Program-made: the position numbers and the translations under genes | In this document: piece after piece, positions 36,201-44,877 of the stretch | Layout of the letters: every line of letters starts with the position of its first letter | Position numbering within the stretch: position 1 is the stretch's first letter | Source of the DNA: an uncultured Aquimarina sp. | Lineage (GTDB): Bacteria; Bacteroidota; Bacteroidia; Flavobacteriales; Flavobacteriaceae | NCBI GenBank assembly: GCA_947496555.1 | Contig: CANMDH010000024.1 | Span: forward strand, 1-64,000 | Reading direction: 5' to 3' | Length of the DNA stretch: 64,000 nt | Notes under the pieces: model-generated | Databases searched by the model: none | Seen by the model: the letters and a program-made list of their open reading frames with translations, nothing else | Told to the model about the DNA's origin: nothing

Positions 36201-36503
36201 AATATCTTCAAACTCAAAGTTTCCTTTATTAAGGTAGAGCTTATTTTTTCCTTGATTTGAAGTAAAAAACACATCTACCAGGTCATCATTATTGATATCT
36301 CCAACTGCAACTCCGGCTCCGTTATAGAAATATAGATAATCCAAAATATTTAAATCCTCGGTTGGAGTCAGGGTATTTTGAAAAGTAACTTTAGTAATTT
36401 CCGAAGGCACTTTCTCGAATACTTCTTCTTGCTGTGATTTTTGTCTATCACAACTTTGTAAGAAGATCAATCCAAAGATGAGTATGATTATATTTTTGGT
36501 CAT
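33234..36503 (-). CDS. FG-GAP/VCBS repeat lipoprotein with ASPIC/UnbV domain (third copy)
   Basis: This 1,089-aa lipoprotein (LIFLQSC, C18) carries FG-GAP/VCBS calcium-binding repeats of the form DxNxDGxxD. Examples are GDINNDDLVDVFFTSN, ADINGDGFLDIYVC, SDINHDGYPDILTLD and a second set after residue 640. An ASPIC/UnbV-like segment sits between them (FGIGTKVISYHNRIPQYKQL, about 520-590). Such CRTAC1-type integrin-propeller proteins are surface or secreted binding proteins. It is the third of three tandem paralogues in the SusC-SusD operon and ends inside the start region of the haloperoxidase-like gene. The ligand is unknown; binding of carbohydrate or glycoprotein at the surface is the usual guess. 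Confidence 0.85.
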   Translation of the reverse strand: MTKNIIILIFGLIFLQSCDRQKSQQEEVFEKVPSEITKVTFQNTLTPTEDLNILDYLYFYNGAGVAVGDINNDDLVDVFFTSNQGKNKLYLNKGNFEFEDITQKAGVSGNSDWNTGTVMADINGDGFLDIYVCAVVGLQGLKGANELFINNGNGTFTEQAAQYGLDFQNYTTSASFFDYDNDGDLDMYLLNHAVHTQNSFGKASLRNIRSDQSGDKLLRNDGEKFTDVSEQAGIFGGGNGYGLGVATADFNNDGFTDIYVSNDFHEDDYYYINNGNGTFSEQLKKKFGHTSRFSMGSDVSDINHDGYPDILTLDMTPEDEKVLKASAGDETVDMLTMRINRLGYHYQYARNMLQINQEGNYFTETALLSDIASTDWSWSALFADYDQDGEQDVFISNGIPKRPNDLDYIKFISNEKIQKQLTKTKLVDQEALDIMPSGRVQNYMFQGKTGIQFTNRSSTWMPEDTNVSTGSAYADFDNDGDIDIVTNTINDHAIFYRNKTNTTSNYLKLKFAYKDKNPFGIGTKVISYHNRIPQYKQLFVSKGFQSSSEAMIHFGYGKVKTIDSLKIIWPDNTVQTAENVKTNQTLTVKLLHKRKKVDYNKLFPESRGWFKQVDSLPGLDYVHKENNYTDFNRQKLIPYKISDKGPAIAVGDLNGDGNDDIFFGSSKNEASKMFFQTLAGFQEQDIAVIKADIRKEDITAIIEDLNQDGKNDLLIASSGGEFFGNSTELVDRLYLNSDQGLIKGQFPKLFEHESVIKSNDVDQDGDLDLFIGGYVVSNDFGQIPNSYLLVNNKGNFSIKQNEALQKVGMVTDAVWSDFDADGIKDLIVIGEWMSPHFFKNESGNLVDVSGKVSKGKLNGLWQTIQEFDIDQDGDMDYLLGNFGLNTKFKASEDFPVRMYYSDFDNNQKKETIIAIAKEGKYHTILGLDELSGQLNFLRKKFTNYTSFAGKTVAEVFDKNSLDKATLFEVHQMASGYLKNENGTFTFVPFKDGLQVAPITKMLKYDFDKDGNKEVFLGGNYFGVIPYHGRFDGFAGAVLRNDKTIINANKLNVNLTQKSVRGLNIINFDNKEYLLITINNGKIEIYELNK

Positions 36504-36527
36504 TGGTTGTTGTGTGCTATTCAGAAA

Positions 36528-39500
36528 CTAATTCTTCAACTTAAAAATCTTAGGAGCATTGTTATTAATACCTGCAATCAGATACTTTTCTCCAGATTTA
36601 TTTTTGATCCAGTGCATAGCCCTTACCTCATCCTGAACAAGAAATCCAGAAGATTTTTGATTAATATAATCTCCTTTCTGATCGCTTAACAAAATAGTCC
36701 CTCTGTTTGCGTCCAATCTTGAGAATTGAGGTTTGAAGTTGTAATTATTCCCAGCTAATATCAGGTCTAAAATTCCATCGTTATTAAGATCTTCGGTCTC
36801 TATATCACAAATACACGATAGCTGCGCTTGCTGCGGAAGTTCTTTCACTTCAAAATCTCCTTTTCCATCATTATATGCTACTAAACTTGCGAAGTTATTT
36901 GCACTCTTGATTATCGTATTTTTTAACACTTCTTCAGAAAATAGTTCATCAATAGACTTAGTTGCATATTCGGTGTATTTAAGATTTTGCTTTTTCAAAG
37001 AATTGATTTGACCTGTGATTTCATTTTTTAGATGTATTGGAACATCCTTTCCTTTAATATTTTGTGTTATAATCTGCTCTATTGTACCATTGTTATCAAA
37101 ATCATTGATATACACTTTAACCAGAGCATCTGCACTTGCATTATACATGGCATTTAACCCTCGATTTCCTAATACCAGATCTACATCTCCATCCTGGTCC
37201 AGATCTTTTGCTTCTACCGTATTAAACCAACCAGAATAATTATCCAGGTTAGTAGACAGTGTAGTAAATCCTTCTGAGGTATTCTTAAATATTTTGGGCG
37301 CCATCCATTCTCCCACGATGATCAAATCTTTTTTACCATCTGCATCAATATCCTGCCAGGTAGCATCTGTGACCATACCCACCTCACTTATTCCTGAAGC
37401 TTTTGTTTTGGTAACATCTTTAAAATTACCTTTTCCATCATTTTCCATAAGAAAGCTTTCAGGAGTAACGCCAAATGTACCAACTATGCCTTGGCTACCA
37501 ACAAAAATATCTACATCGCCATCCTGATCATAATCGTGTGCTGCCAGTACCGAAATATTAGTATTTGTAGGTTTTATGATATTTCCTCTAGAAAAATTAC
37601 CTCTTCCATCGTTTGCATAATATCTAACCCCTGTTCTTGCACCTTTAAAATTACCTCCTGAGCCAATAATCAGATCCAGGTCCTGATCTCCATCTATATC
37701 CTCAAAAATAGCCACAACATCCTCAAAAATCTCTTCGGTTTCGAATGACGTTGGTTTTAGTTTTCCGTTTTTGGTTTGTAAATAAAGTTTACCAGGTTGT
37801 TTATATGCTCCACCTATAAAAACATCATCATTTCCATCATTATTAACATCTCCAACAGCCAAGGCAGGACCTTCTTTGGATTGCATTTTATAAATTAACC
37901 CTTCATAATCAAAGTCTACATATGGGTCCTCTTTATGAGCAGGTATTTCATGTTCAACAGCTTCAAAATATTTTTTATTGGTGATTACGTTCGCCCGATA
38001 CTCGACTGTAGCATCTTTTTGATCTAAGGTGATCAAGGAATTTAGTTTAATATCTTTGACAGTAGTTATTTTTCTATTTGGAAATATAACTCGCATAGAA
38101 TCTATAACCTTGGTTTTACCCAACCCAATAGTCATTACATACTCGATAGATGATTGAAAACCTCTTGAGGGTATTAACTCTTGTCTCAGAATCTGATCTT
38201 CAAAAAACACTTCAACAATACTACCAATCCCAAATGTATTTTTATCAGCTCCTTTTAGTTTAACTTTCAAGTAGTTATTCTGTTCTTTTTCGCTATTATT
38301 CTGATAAATTGAAACTGGCATATTAAAATTATTCACAATCAGATCCAGATCTCCATCGTTATCCAGATCTCCATAGGCTGATCCATTTGAAAAAGTAGGT
38401 TCATCGAATCCCCAATCTTTGGTTGCATTTGAAAAGGTAAGATCTTTATTATTTTTAAATGCATAATTAGGGATAGGTGTAGACGGCATTTTGCTAATTA
38501 TTGAATCTACTTCTTCTTTTTTACCTGTGAGTACCATATTTTGGATAATATCATTGGCAAAAAAGTTCATAAAATCCTGATTAGTTAGATCATGATAAAT
38601 ACCATTGCTTACGTAAATGTCACGATAGCCATCATTATCCATATCAAACAGTAAGGCTCCCCAGCTCCAGTCTGTTTTTGCCACACCACTGTAAAAGGCA
38701 ATTTCAGAAAAGGAATTATCACCATTATTAAGCTGCAGTGAATTTTGCATATACTGGTTATAAAAATCTCTACTTTTTTTCAACTTATATACATCATAAC
38801 TTTCAAAAGAGCTAGTTTCTTTAAGTCGTCTATCATCTTCGGGTAACATATCGGTTACAAAAATCTCTGGATAGCCATCGTTGTTTATATCTGCCATATC
38901 AGCACCCATAGATGAGATGCTTAAATGCTGCATCCAGTCTTTTATTTCTTCAGAAAAAGTACCATCACCTTTATTGATGTATAAATAATCTCGTTCATAA
39001 AAATCATTAGATACATAAATATCTGGAAGTAAATCTTTATTAACATCTCCAATGGTAACTCCTAATCCAAAACCGATGAGGCTACCATATATTCCTGCTG
39101 ACTCACTTACATCGGTAAAAATACCGTTATCATTTCTGAGCAATTTATCCCCTCCTCCTTTTAAAACCTCTGGGATATTCCAATCTTTGGCTCTAAGATT
39201 TCGTTTGTTTACATACCCAAGGCTACTTACCGGTATAAAGCTATTGTTAAGAAGATATACATCGAGATCCCCATCTTGATCATAATCAAAAAAAGCTGCA
39301 TGAGTAGTAAACCCATTATCGGCCAAGTTATATTCGGCTGCTTTTTCTGTAAAGGTTATGGTTCCTGAGCTTGTCGAAGGGCCATTATTAACAAATAATT
39401 CGTTTTTTTGATCATCTCCTTTTACATTTCCTGCATTACAGACATAAATATCTAGCAATCCATCTGCATTAATATCGACCATAACCACACCTGTAGACCA

Positions 39501-39851
39501 AGCATTTTTACCGATAGTTTTTGAGGAAATAGAAATATCTTCGAACTGGAAATCTCCTTTATTGAGGTATAGTTTATTTTCTTTTCGGTTTGCGGTAAGA
39601 TATACATCTGGCAAACCATCATTATTGATATCACCAATGGCAACCCCTCCGCCATTATAAAAATTTCTATACGTAAAGATGTTAAAGTCTTTCGTATTAT
39701 GTACTTGATTTATAAAATCAATATGTGTTACCTCTGCAGACAGTTTGGTAAACAATGTATTCTTTTGTTCTGTATTTTCTTCTTTTGGTTGTTTCTTATT
39801 ACAAGAACTTAAAAGCATTAAAAAAAGACAACTATATATTAGCTTATTCAT
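36528..39851 (-). CDS. FG-GAP/VCBS repeat lipoprotein with ASPIC/UnbV domain (second copy)
   Basis: This 1,107-aa paralogue of its two neighbours has lipobox LLSSC (C17), N-terminal FG-GAP repeats (GDINNDGLPDVYLTAN, VDINADGLLDIYVC), a central ASPIC-like region (FGIGSIVEVFFEDQILRQEL) and C-terminal repeats (GDVNNDGNDDVFIGG and others). It begins 1 bp after the first copy and ends 24 bp before the third. It differs by a short in-frame insertion near residue 160: NNGPSTSSGTITFTE where the third copy has NNGNGTFTE. The inserted DNA is a short dispersed-repeat-like sequence (separate entry). Probable role: calcium-stabilised propeller at the outer surface. Confidence 0.85.
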   Translation of the reverse strand: MNKLIYSCLFLMLLSSCNKKQPKEENTEQKNTLFTKLSAEVTHIDFINQVHNTKDFNIFTYRNFYNGGGVAIGDINNDGLPDVYLTANRKENKLYLNKGDFQFEDISISSKTIGKNAWSTGVVMVDINADGLLDIYVCNAGNVKGDDQKNELFVNNGPSTSSGTITFTEKAAEYNLADNGFTTHAAFFDYDQDGDLDVYLLNNSFIPVSSLGYVNKRNLRAKDWNIPEVLKGGGDKLLRNDNGIFTDVSESAGIYGSLIGFGLGVTIGDVNKDLLPDIYVSNDFYERDYLYINKGDGTFSEEIKDWMQHLSISSMGADMADINNDGYPEIFVTDMLPEDDRRLKETSSFESYDVYKLKKSRDFYNQYMQNSLQLNNGDNSFSEIAFYSGVAKTDWSWGALLFDMDNDGYRDIYVSNGIYHDLTNQDFMNFFANDIIQNMVLTGKKEEVDSIISKMPSTPIPNYAFKNNKDLTFSNATKDWGFDEPTFSNGSAYGDLDNDGDLDLIVNNFNMPVSIYQNNSEKEQNNYLKVKLKGADKNTFGIGSIVEVFFEDQILRQELIPSRGFQSSIEYVMTIGLGKTKVIDSMRVIFPNRKITTVKDIKLNSLITLDQKDATVEYRANVITNKKYFEAVEHEIPAHKEDPYVDFDYEGLIYKMQSKEGPALAVGDVNNDGNDDVFIGGAYKQPGKLYLQTKNGKLKPTSFETEEIFEDVVAIFEDIDGDQDLDLIIGSGGNFKGARTGVRYYANDGRGNFSRGNIIKPTNTNISVLAAHDYDQDGDVDIFVGSQGIVGTFGVTPESFLMENDGKGNFKDVTKTKASGISEVGMVTDATWQDIDADGKKDLIIVGEWMAPKIFKNTSEGFTTLSTNLDNYSGWFNTVEAKDLDQDGDVDLVLGNRGLNAMYNASADALVKVYINDFDNNGTIEQIITQNIKGKDVPIHLKNEITGQINSLKKQNLKYTEYATKSIDELFSEEVLKNTIIKSANNFASLVAYNDGKGDFEVKELPQQAQLSCICDIETEDLNNDGILDLILAGNNYNFKPQFSRLDANRGTILLSDQKGDYINQKSSGFLVQDEVRAMHWIKNKSGEKYLIAGINNNAPKIFKLKN
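39360..39383 (-). repeat. Short dispersed-repeat-like insert inside a coding region
   Basis: The minus strand reads GGCCCTTCGACAAGCTCAGG plus AACC, translated in frame as GPSTSSGT. From memory, CTTCGACAAGCTCAGG is a short repeat found many times in flavobacterial genomes, within and between genes. It is absent from both tandem paralogues at the aligned position, so it looks like an in-frame insertion. Confidence 0.6.
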
Positions 39852-39852
39852 G

Positions 39853-42800
39853 TTACTTCTTTATGTTTTTAATGGCTTGAACACTATCATTATTAACTCC
39901 AAACAATAGATATCCTTCTTCGTTTACCTTAATTTTTTTTATGGATCGTACCGCTCCTTTAACACTAAAGTCTGATTGTGTATAATTAGTAAAGCTTCCT
40001 TGGCGATCATTTACTAATACAACTCCATAAGAGGCGTCTAATCTACTTAATTGTGTGTTGATTTCATAGGTGTTTCCTCCTAGAATAATATCAGGATATT
40101 CATCATTATTAATATCATCAACCAAAATATCATGAACCGAGGAAATTTGTGCTTCCCACGGTAGTTTGTGCGCTGCAAACTCAAAATTTCCTTTGTTTTC
40201 AAAATACATTGTGCTCAAAGTAAAAGCTTTTCTCTTTTTAGCTTCATTGATCCTTGAAATTGAAAAATAATCTTTAAAATCTGCTTCCGCAAAAGCCTTA
40301 TAAGACAAATATTTTTTATTTAATTGCGGTATTTGCTTTACCAATTCATCTTTGGTCGCGATCGGAGTTTCTTTTCCTTTATAGAAATAGGTAACTATAG
40401 GGTCTATTTTACCATTATCATCAAAATCATTAAGGTACAATTGAATCGGCTCCTGTTCTGAAGCCTTTAATCGTGTATTCTCTCCCCAATTACCCGCAAT
40501 TATGTCTAAATCACCATCTTTATCCATATCATGAACAGTAACGGTGTTCCACCAACCGCTTGTGTTTTCTAATGAAGGAACATTTCTCTTTTCGAAATTA
40601 CCATTCCCGTCATTAACCATAATGGTTATTGGCATATAATGGCCTGCCAAAATCAGATCGTCAAATGTATCATTATTAATATCTATAAAGGTAGCATCAT
40701 ACACCAGACCCATCGTAGACAATTCTTTTGCGGCTATTGAAGTAATTTCTTTGAACTTACCATTACCATCATTTTCAAAAAGATAATTTTTTGGAACAAC
40801 ACCATACTTTGCAGGTTGTGCATTACTTCCTATAAAAATATCAATATCTCCATCCCTGTCGATATCAGAAGATACAATTACGGAAGCATTAATGGATTGA
40901 TCAGAAAAGACTTTTTGTTCTTTCTTAAAAACACCATTATCATTAATAAACAAAGCGGGAGCACTTTGATAACCAGAATAACTTTCGTTACCCCCATAAA
41001 CGACTACTATGTCTAAATCCCCATCCTGATCTACATCAAAAAAGGACTGATCAACATCTTCATAACGTTTATCTAACTCAAAATCTGGTTGTTCACTTTT
41101 GATAAACCCGCCATCGGGCTGTTGTAAAAATAATGCAGGAGCTTTAAATCTTCCTCCCGGAATAAATACATCGTCTAACCCATCTTTATTTACATCGATT
41201 ACTGAAATATGTGGACCCTCATTAGAACTGGCATACGGAGCCAAAGGTTCTACATTAAAATCCTTTGTTTCATAATCCTGATGCTTATATTTTAATCCAG
41301 TTGTTACGTTTTGGAACAAGCTTGTATGTTTCTCTTTTACTGCTGTATATGGTGCTTCTTCCTGGACATCTATATAGAGTAACTGGTTTACATCGATATT
41401 TTTTCTAATCGATGTAAGACCTCCCGGCCATTGAATTTTTATAGAATCAATAATTGTGTCGTCTCCTAATCCAAAATGTAAAATGGGGGTGACAGACGAT
41501 AAATACCCTCTCGTTCTATAAACTTCTGATACTTGTACTTTATTTTTTGTATAGACCAATACTTTAGTTCCGATAGCCTCAAGATTATTTTTGGTTCCTT
41601 TTAGTTTTAGTTTTATGTAATTGTTCTTGTCTTCGGCTAGGGTTGATTTATTTTCATAGACAAAAGCTTTTTGATCAATATTGCTGGTAACTATATCCAA
41701 ATCTCCATCATTATCCAAATCTGCATATACCGCACCGTTACTATATGAAGGTATATTTTTGGACCAGATATCTGAAACGTTATTAAAAGCCAGATTTTTG
41801 TTGTTTTGATAAAAATAATTGTTTGTTTTTTTACTTGGTAGTTCACTTATCAAGGCCAAATCCTCTTTGGTCATCCCTTTTTCGATTCGCTTTTGAATAT
41901 TATCATTTGCGATAAAGCTTATAAAATCCATATCATTGGTAGCTCCTTTTATTCCATTTGAAATAAAAATGTCTTTATATCCATCATTATCATAATCCGC
42001 AATAAGAGGTGCCCAGCTCCATTCTGAGGATGCTATCCCAGCGTAAAAAGCTATTTCACTAAACTGGTTGTTACCCCTGTTTAGTTGCAAAGCGTTTTGC
42101 ATATACTGCGGTTGATAACCATTTTTGAGATATTGATTATAAACTGGAAAAGCATACTCTGTCCCCGAAGATTTATAAGTTGTAAGATCTTCAGGAAGCA
42201 TATCTAATGATACAATATCTGTAAGACCATCATTATTAACATCGGCTATATCTACACCCATCGAGAAGTGAGATGTGTGTTGAATATTATTTTGGTCACT
42301 ACTAATTATTTCTTCAAAAGTTCCATCTTTTTGATTGATATATAAATAATCATTTTCAAAAAAATCGTTACTCACATAGATATCGGGGTAACCATCATTA
42401 TTAATATCGCTTGTAGAAACTCCTAATCCATATCCTATTGCTCCTTGAAAAATTCCAGCTTGCTTAGAAACATCTTTGTACTGTCCATTTTGATTTTGAT
42501 ACAATCGATCTCCAGAAAGGGTGTCTATTTGTTTTCGTTTAGAACCTCTACCATAAGTTCTGTTAGGATGTACTGAATGGTTTAACAAATACATATCTAG
42601 ATCCCCATCTTGATCATAATCGAGAAAACTTGCTTGTGTAGAAAAACTTGAAATATCCAAATTATAAATCGAGGCCTCTTCTTTAAAACTCGGAATACCT
42701 TTTTTATCAAATCCTTTGTTTACAAAAAGTTTATTCTTTCCCTTTATTCCTCTATAGTTACCAAGCTTACATACATAAATATCTAATAGACCATCATTAT

Positions 42801-43167
42801 TAATATCCACTGTTGTTACACCAGTAGACCAACCTTCGTTATCCTTAAGTATATCTGAAGTTAGTTCTTCAAAATGTAATGCTTTGCGATTTATGTATAA
42901 TCTATTTTCTCCTTGGTTAGAAATAAAATACAGATCCTCTAGTTGATCATTATTGAAATCTCCAACGGCTACTCCAGCACCATTATAATAATATAGATAT
43001 CTGAGAATATTAAACTGTGGGGTATCCTTTAGCTCATTTACAAATAAAATACCAGATTGATCGCTAGGTACTAATTTAAAAAGAGTAGTGCTTTCTTGAT
43101 TTTCGCATGAGGTGAAAAAAGCAAGAATTAATATACAAATACCTATATGCCTATAGCAAGTAGCCAA
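39853..43167 (-). CDS. FG-GAP/VCBS repeat lipoprotein with ASPIC/UnbV domain (first copy)
   Basis: This 1,104-aa protein is the first of three tandem paralogues. It has a lipobox (LAFFTSC), two blocks of FG-GAP repeats (GDFNNDQLEDLYFISN, VDINNDGLLDIYVC, SDINNDGYPDIYVSN; and from about residue 650, IDVNKDGLDDVFIPGG) with an ASPIC-like region between them (AIGTKVLVYTKNKVQVSEVY). The start used is TTG at 43167. An in-frame ATG six codons upstream (43185) is followed by AAA AAA TAA, so a stop separates it from the signal peptide. A strong hairpin lies between SusD and this gene. It is expected at the cell surface as a partner of SusCD. Confidence 0.83.
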   Translation of the reverse strand: MATCYRHIGICILILAFFTSCENQESTTLFKLVPSDQSGILFVNELKDTPQFNILRYLYYYNGAGVAVGDFNNDQLEDLYFISNQGENRLYINRKALHFEELTSDILKDNEGWSTGVTTVDINNDGLLDIYVCKLGNYRGIKGKNKLFVNKGFDKKGIPSFKEEASIYNLDISSFSTQASFLDYDQDGDLDMYLLNHSVHPNRTYGRGSKRKQIDTLSGDRLYQNQNGQYKDVSKQAGIFQGAIGYGLGVSTSDINNDGYPDIYVSNDFFENDYLYINQKDGTFEEIISSDQNNIQHTSHFSMGVDIADVNNDGLTDIVSLDMLPEDLTTYKSSGTEYAFPVYNQYLKNGYQPQYMQNALQLNRGNNQFSEIAFYAGIASSEWSWAPLIADYDNDGYKDIFISNGIKGATNDMDFISFIANDNIQKRIEKGMTKEDLALISELPSKKTNNYFYQNNKNLAFNNVSDIWSKNIPSYSNGAVYADLDNDGDLDIVTSNIDQKAFVYENKSTLAEDKNNYIKLKLKGTKNNLEAIGTKVLVYTKNKVQVSEVYRTRGYLSSVTPILHFGLGDDTIIDSIKIQWPGGLTSIRKNIDVNQLLYIDVQEEAPYTAVKEKHTSLFQNVTTGLKYKHQDYETKDFNVEPLAPYASSNEGPHISVIDVNKDGLDDVFIPGGRFKAPALFLQQPDGGFIKSEQPDFELDKRYEDVDQSFFDVDQDGDLDIVVVYGGNESYSGYQSAPALFINDNGVFKKEQKVFSDQSINASVIVSSDIDRDGDIDIFIGSNAQPAKYGVVPKNYLFENDGNGKFKEITSIAAKELSTMGLVYDATFIDINNDTFDDLILAGHYMPITIMVNDGNGNFEKRNVPSLENTSGWWNTVTVHDMDKDGDLDIIAGNWGENTRLKASEQEPIQLYLNDFDDNGKIDPIVTYFYKGKETPIATKDELVKQIPQLNKKYLSYKAFAEADFKDYFSISRINEAKKRKAFTLSTMYFENKGNFEFAAHKLPWEAQISSVHDILVDDINNDEYPDIILGGNTYEINTQLSRLDASYGVVLVNDRQGSFTNYTQSDFSVKGAVRSIKKIKVNEEGYLLFGVNNDSVQAIKNIKK

Positions 43168-43205
43168 CTTAACTTATTTTTTCATTAATTAAAAAATCTA
43201 AATTA

Positions 43206-43235
43206 GTAGAGCCCTTCAAAATCGAAGGGCTCTAC
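43206..43235 (-). terminator. Perfect hairpin between susD-like and FG-GAP genes
   Basis: A 12-bp perfect inverted repeat (GTAGAGCCCTTC / GAAGGGCTCTAC, 43206-43217 and 43224-43235) has a 6-base loop; on the minus strand it is followed by a T-rich tail. It may be a partial terminator that keeps SusC/SusD expression above that of the downstream genes. Confidence 0.65.
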
Positions 43236-43263
43236 ATTAACAATCTTAGCTTAATATATTACA

Positions 43264-44865
43264 TTAATAACCAGGGTTTTGACTTAGATTTGGATTCGTT
43301 ATCAATGCTGTAGCGGGAATTGGGAATAATGATCTAAAATCATCTGTATTGATTTTCAAATCCCATGCATCTGCAAATTTACCAAATCGGATCAGGTCAT
43401 TACGTCTCCAGAATTCTTTATATAATTCTCTTCCTCTTTCATCCAATAAATCTTGTTCGCCTAATGCTCCTAGATTACTAGCATTACGTAGACCTCTCAA
43501 TTGATTAACCATACCAATAGGATCGCCAGCACCACTTCCTCCTCTAAAAATAGCTTCTGCCTTCATTAAGTGGGCATCGGCATATCTAAAGATGATTTGA
43601 TGACCTGCAAACTCTCCATTTGTTGGGTGATACTTTATAGTACGAATTCCTGTTCTTTCATTATTACCTGCCAAACCAGGGAATTGTTTTTCAAACGCTA
43701 ACGGATTACCGGGTCTATCTGTCAATGGACTTCCATCTAAATCATATTGTTGCCCAATTAAGAATCCAAAACCAATATTGGATCCATCTAATATACCGTC
43801 ATTATCCTCATCAAATTCATCCGGATCCATTCCGGCGGGTAACGGAGAACCAGATAAAGGAACAAAACCTCTTCGTTCTTCTTGTCCACTACCTGGTGTA
43901 TTAATGTTTGGATCTCCTTCAAAGAGGTCATAAAATTCAGCAAGAGTAGACCATCCGTTCCATCCTCCACCTGTATTATCGGGAGTTCCTTGATTATAAT
44001 GTAATCCATTCCACATTCTGTTACCAACACTTGATATGGTAAAGAAAATTGTTTCGGTATCTACATCGGGCTTAAAAATATCAAAATATCCCGATTGTAA
44101 AGCATATCCATCTGCTGTAACCGCATCAACCAGTTGGACAACTTGTGTCATATCTGCTGCAGCTGGAGTACCAGTACCTAAGTAAATATGCTTGTTTAAA
44201 TACAATTTTGCAAGAAGAAAATTTGCAGCAGCTTTGGTAGGTCTCAAATTTTCTGAACTTGGCCCACGAGTTGGTAAATTAGGCAATGCAGCGTTTAAAT
44301 CATTCAAAATAAAATCAAAGGCTTCAGCACGGGTCATTACCATAGGATCAACCTCTGGACCATCTCCTGGAGTTCTGAAAGGTGCCTGACCGTACATATC
44401 CATTACCCAAAACATAGCGTAGGCTCTTATAAATTGAGCACTAGCTCTTTCGGCATCACTTGCACTAGTCGTTCGCTCATCAATTATCTGACTTGCTCTA
44501 AAAACCAACTGATTCAGATTATTCCAGTTGTTTAACACATAAGGATGTTGATCATCCCAGGTATGCTCATGTAGTTTTCTCCATATACCGTTATCTCCCC
44601 AGTCTGTACCACGGGTAGGCACCAACAATTCATCTGAAGTCACTTCATTCAATGCATATAAATCTTGTTGATTTTCAACAATTCCTTTTAAATCGCCAGA
44701 ATAAAGGTTCTCTAAAAAAGGTCCAGGTTGTTCAATTCCTGTAAATTCAGTTTCAGAATCTGCAATTGAAGAATCTGATTCTTCAATCTCAAGATCTGTA
44801 CAAGAAACCACTAGTAGCAGCGATAGCACTATCAGTAAACTTGATTTAAAATGTTCTTTTTTCAT
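43264..44865 (-). CDS. SusD/RagB family nutrient-binding lipoprotein
   Basis: This 533-aa surface lipoprotein (LLLVVSC, C22) has the SusD layout: N-terminal helical TPR-like scaffold (SAQFIRAYAMFWVMDMYGQAPF; AAANFLLAKLYLNKHIYLG) and the C-terminal RagB/SusD part (HQIIFRYADAHLMKAEAIFRGG; RGRELYKEFWRRNDLIRFGKFADAW; LFPIPATALITNPNLSQNPGY). It binds the substrate and caps the SusC channel outside. It is encoded 12 bp after susC. The inserted loop with DPDEFDEDNDGILDGSNIG is acidic and could bind calcium. Substrate cannot be read from sequence. Confidence 0.93.
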   Translation of the reverse strand: MKKEHFKSSLLIVLSLLLVVSCTDLEIEESDSSIADSETEFTGIEQPGPFLENLYSGDLKGIVENQQDLYALNEVTSDELLVPTRGTDWGDNGIWRKLHEHTWDDQHPYVLNNWNNLNQLVFRASQIIDERTTSASDAERASAQFIRAYAMFWVMDMYGQAPFRTPGDGPEVDPMVMTRAEAFDFILNDLNAALPNLPTRGPSSENLRPTKAAANFLLAKLYLNKHIYLGTGTPAAADMTQVVQLVDAVTADGYALQSGYFDIFKPDVDTETIFFTISSVGNRMWNGLHYNQGTPDNTGGGWNGWSTLAEFYDLFEGDPNINTPGSGQEERRGFVPLSGSPLPAGMDPDEFDEDNDGILDGSNIGFGFLIGQQYDLDGSPLTDRPGNPLAFEKQFPGLAGNNERTGIRTIKYHPTNGEFAGHQIIFRYADAHLMKAEAIFRGGSGAGDPIGMVNQLRGLRNASNLGALGEQDLLDERGRELYKEFWRRNDLIRFGKFADAWDLKINTDDFRSLFPIPATALITNPNLSQNPGY

Positions 44866-44877
44866 AATTCTATTTTT

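Noticed and set aside
36500-43200. Repeated ATCATTATT-type stretches resembling tandem repeats
   Set aside because: They encode the DxNxDG motifs of FG-GAP repeats and are irregularly spaced coding sequence, not a CRISPR or satellite array.
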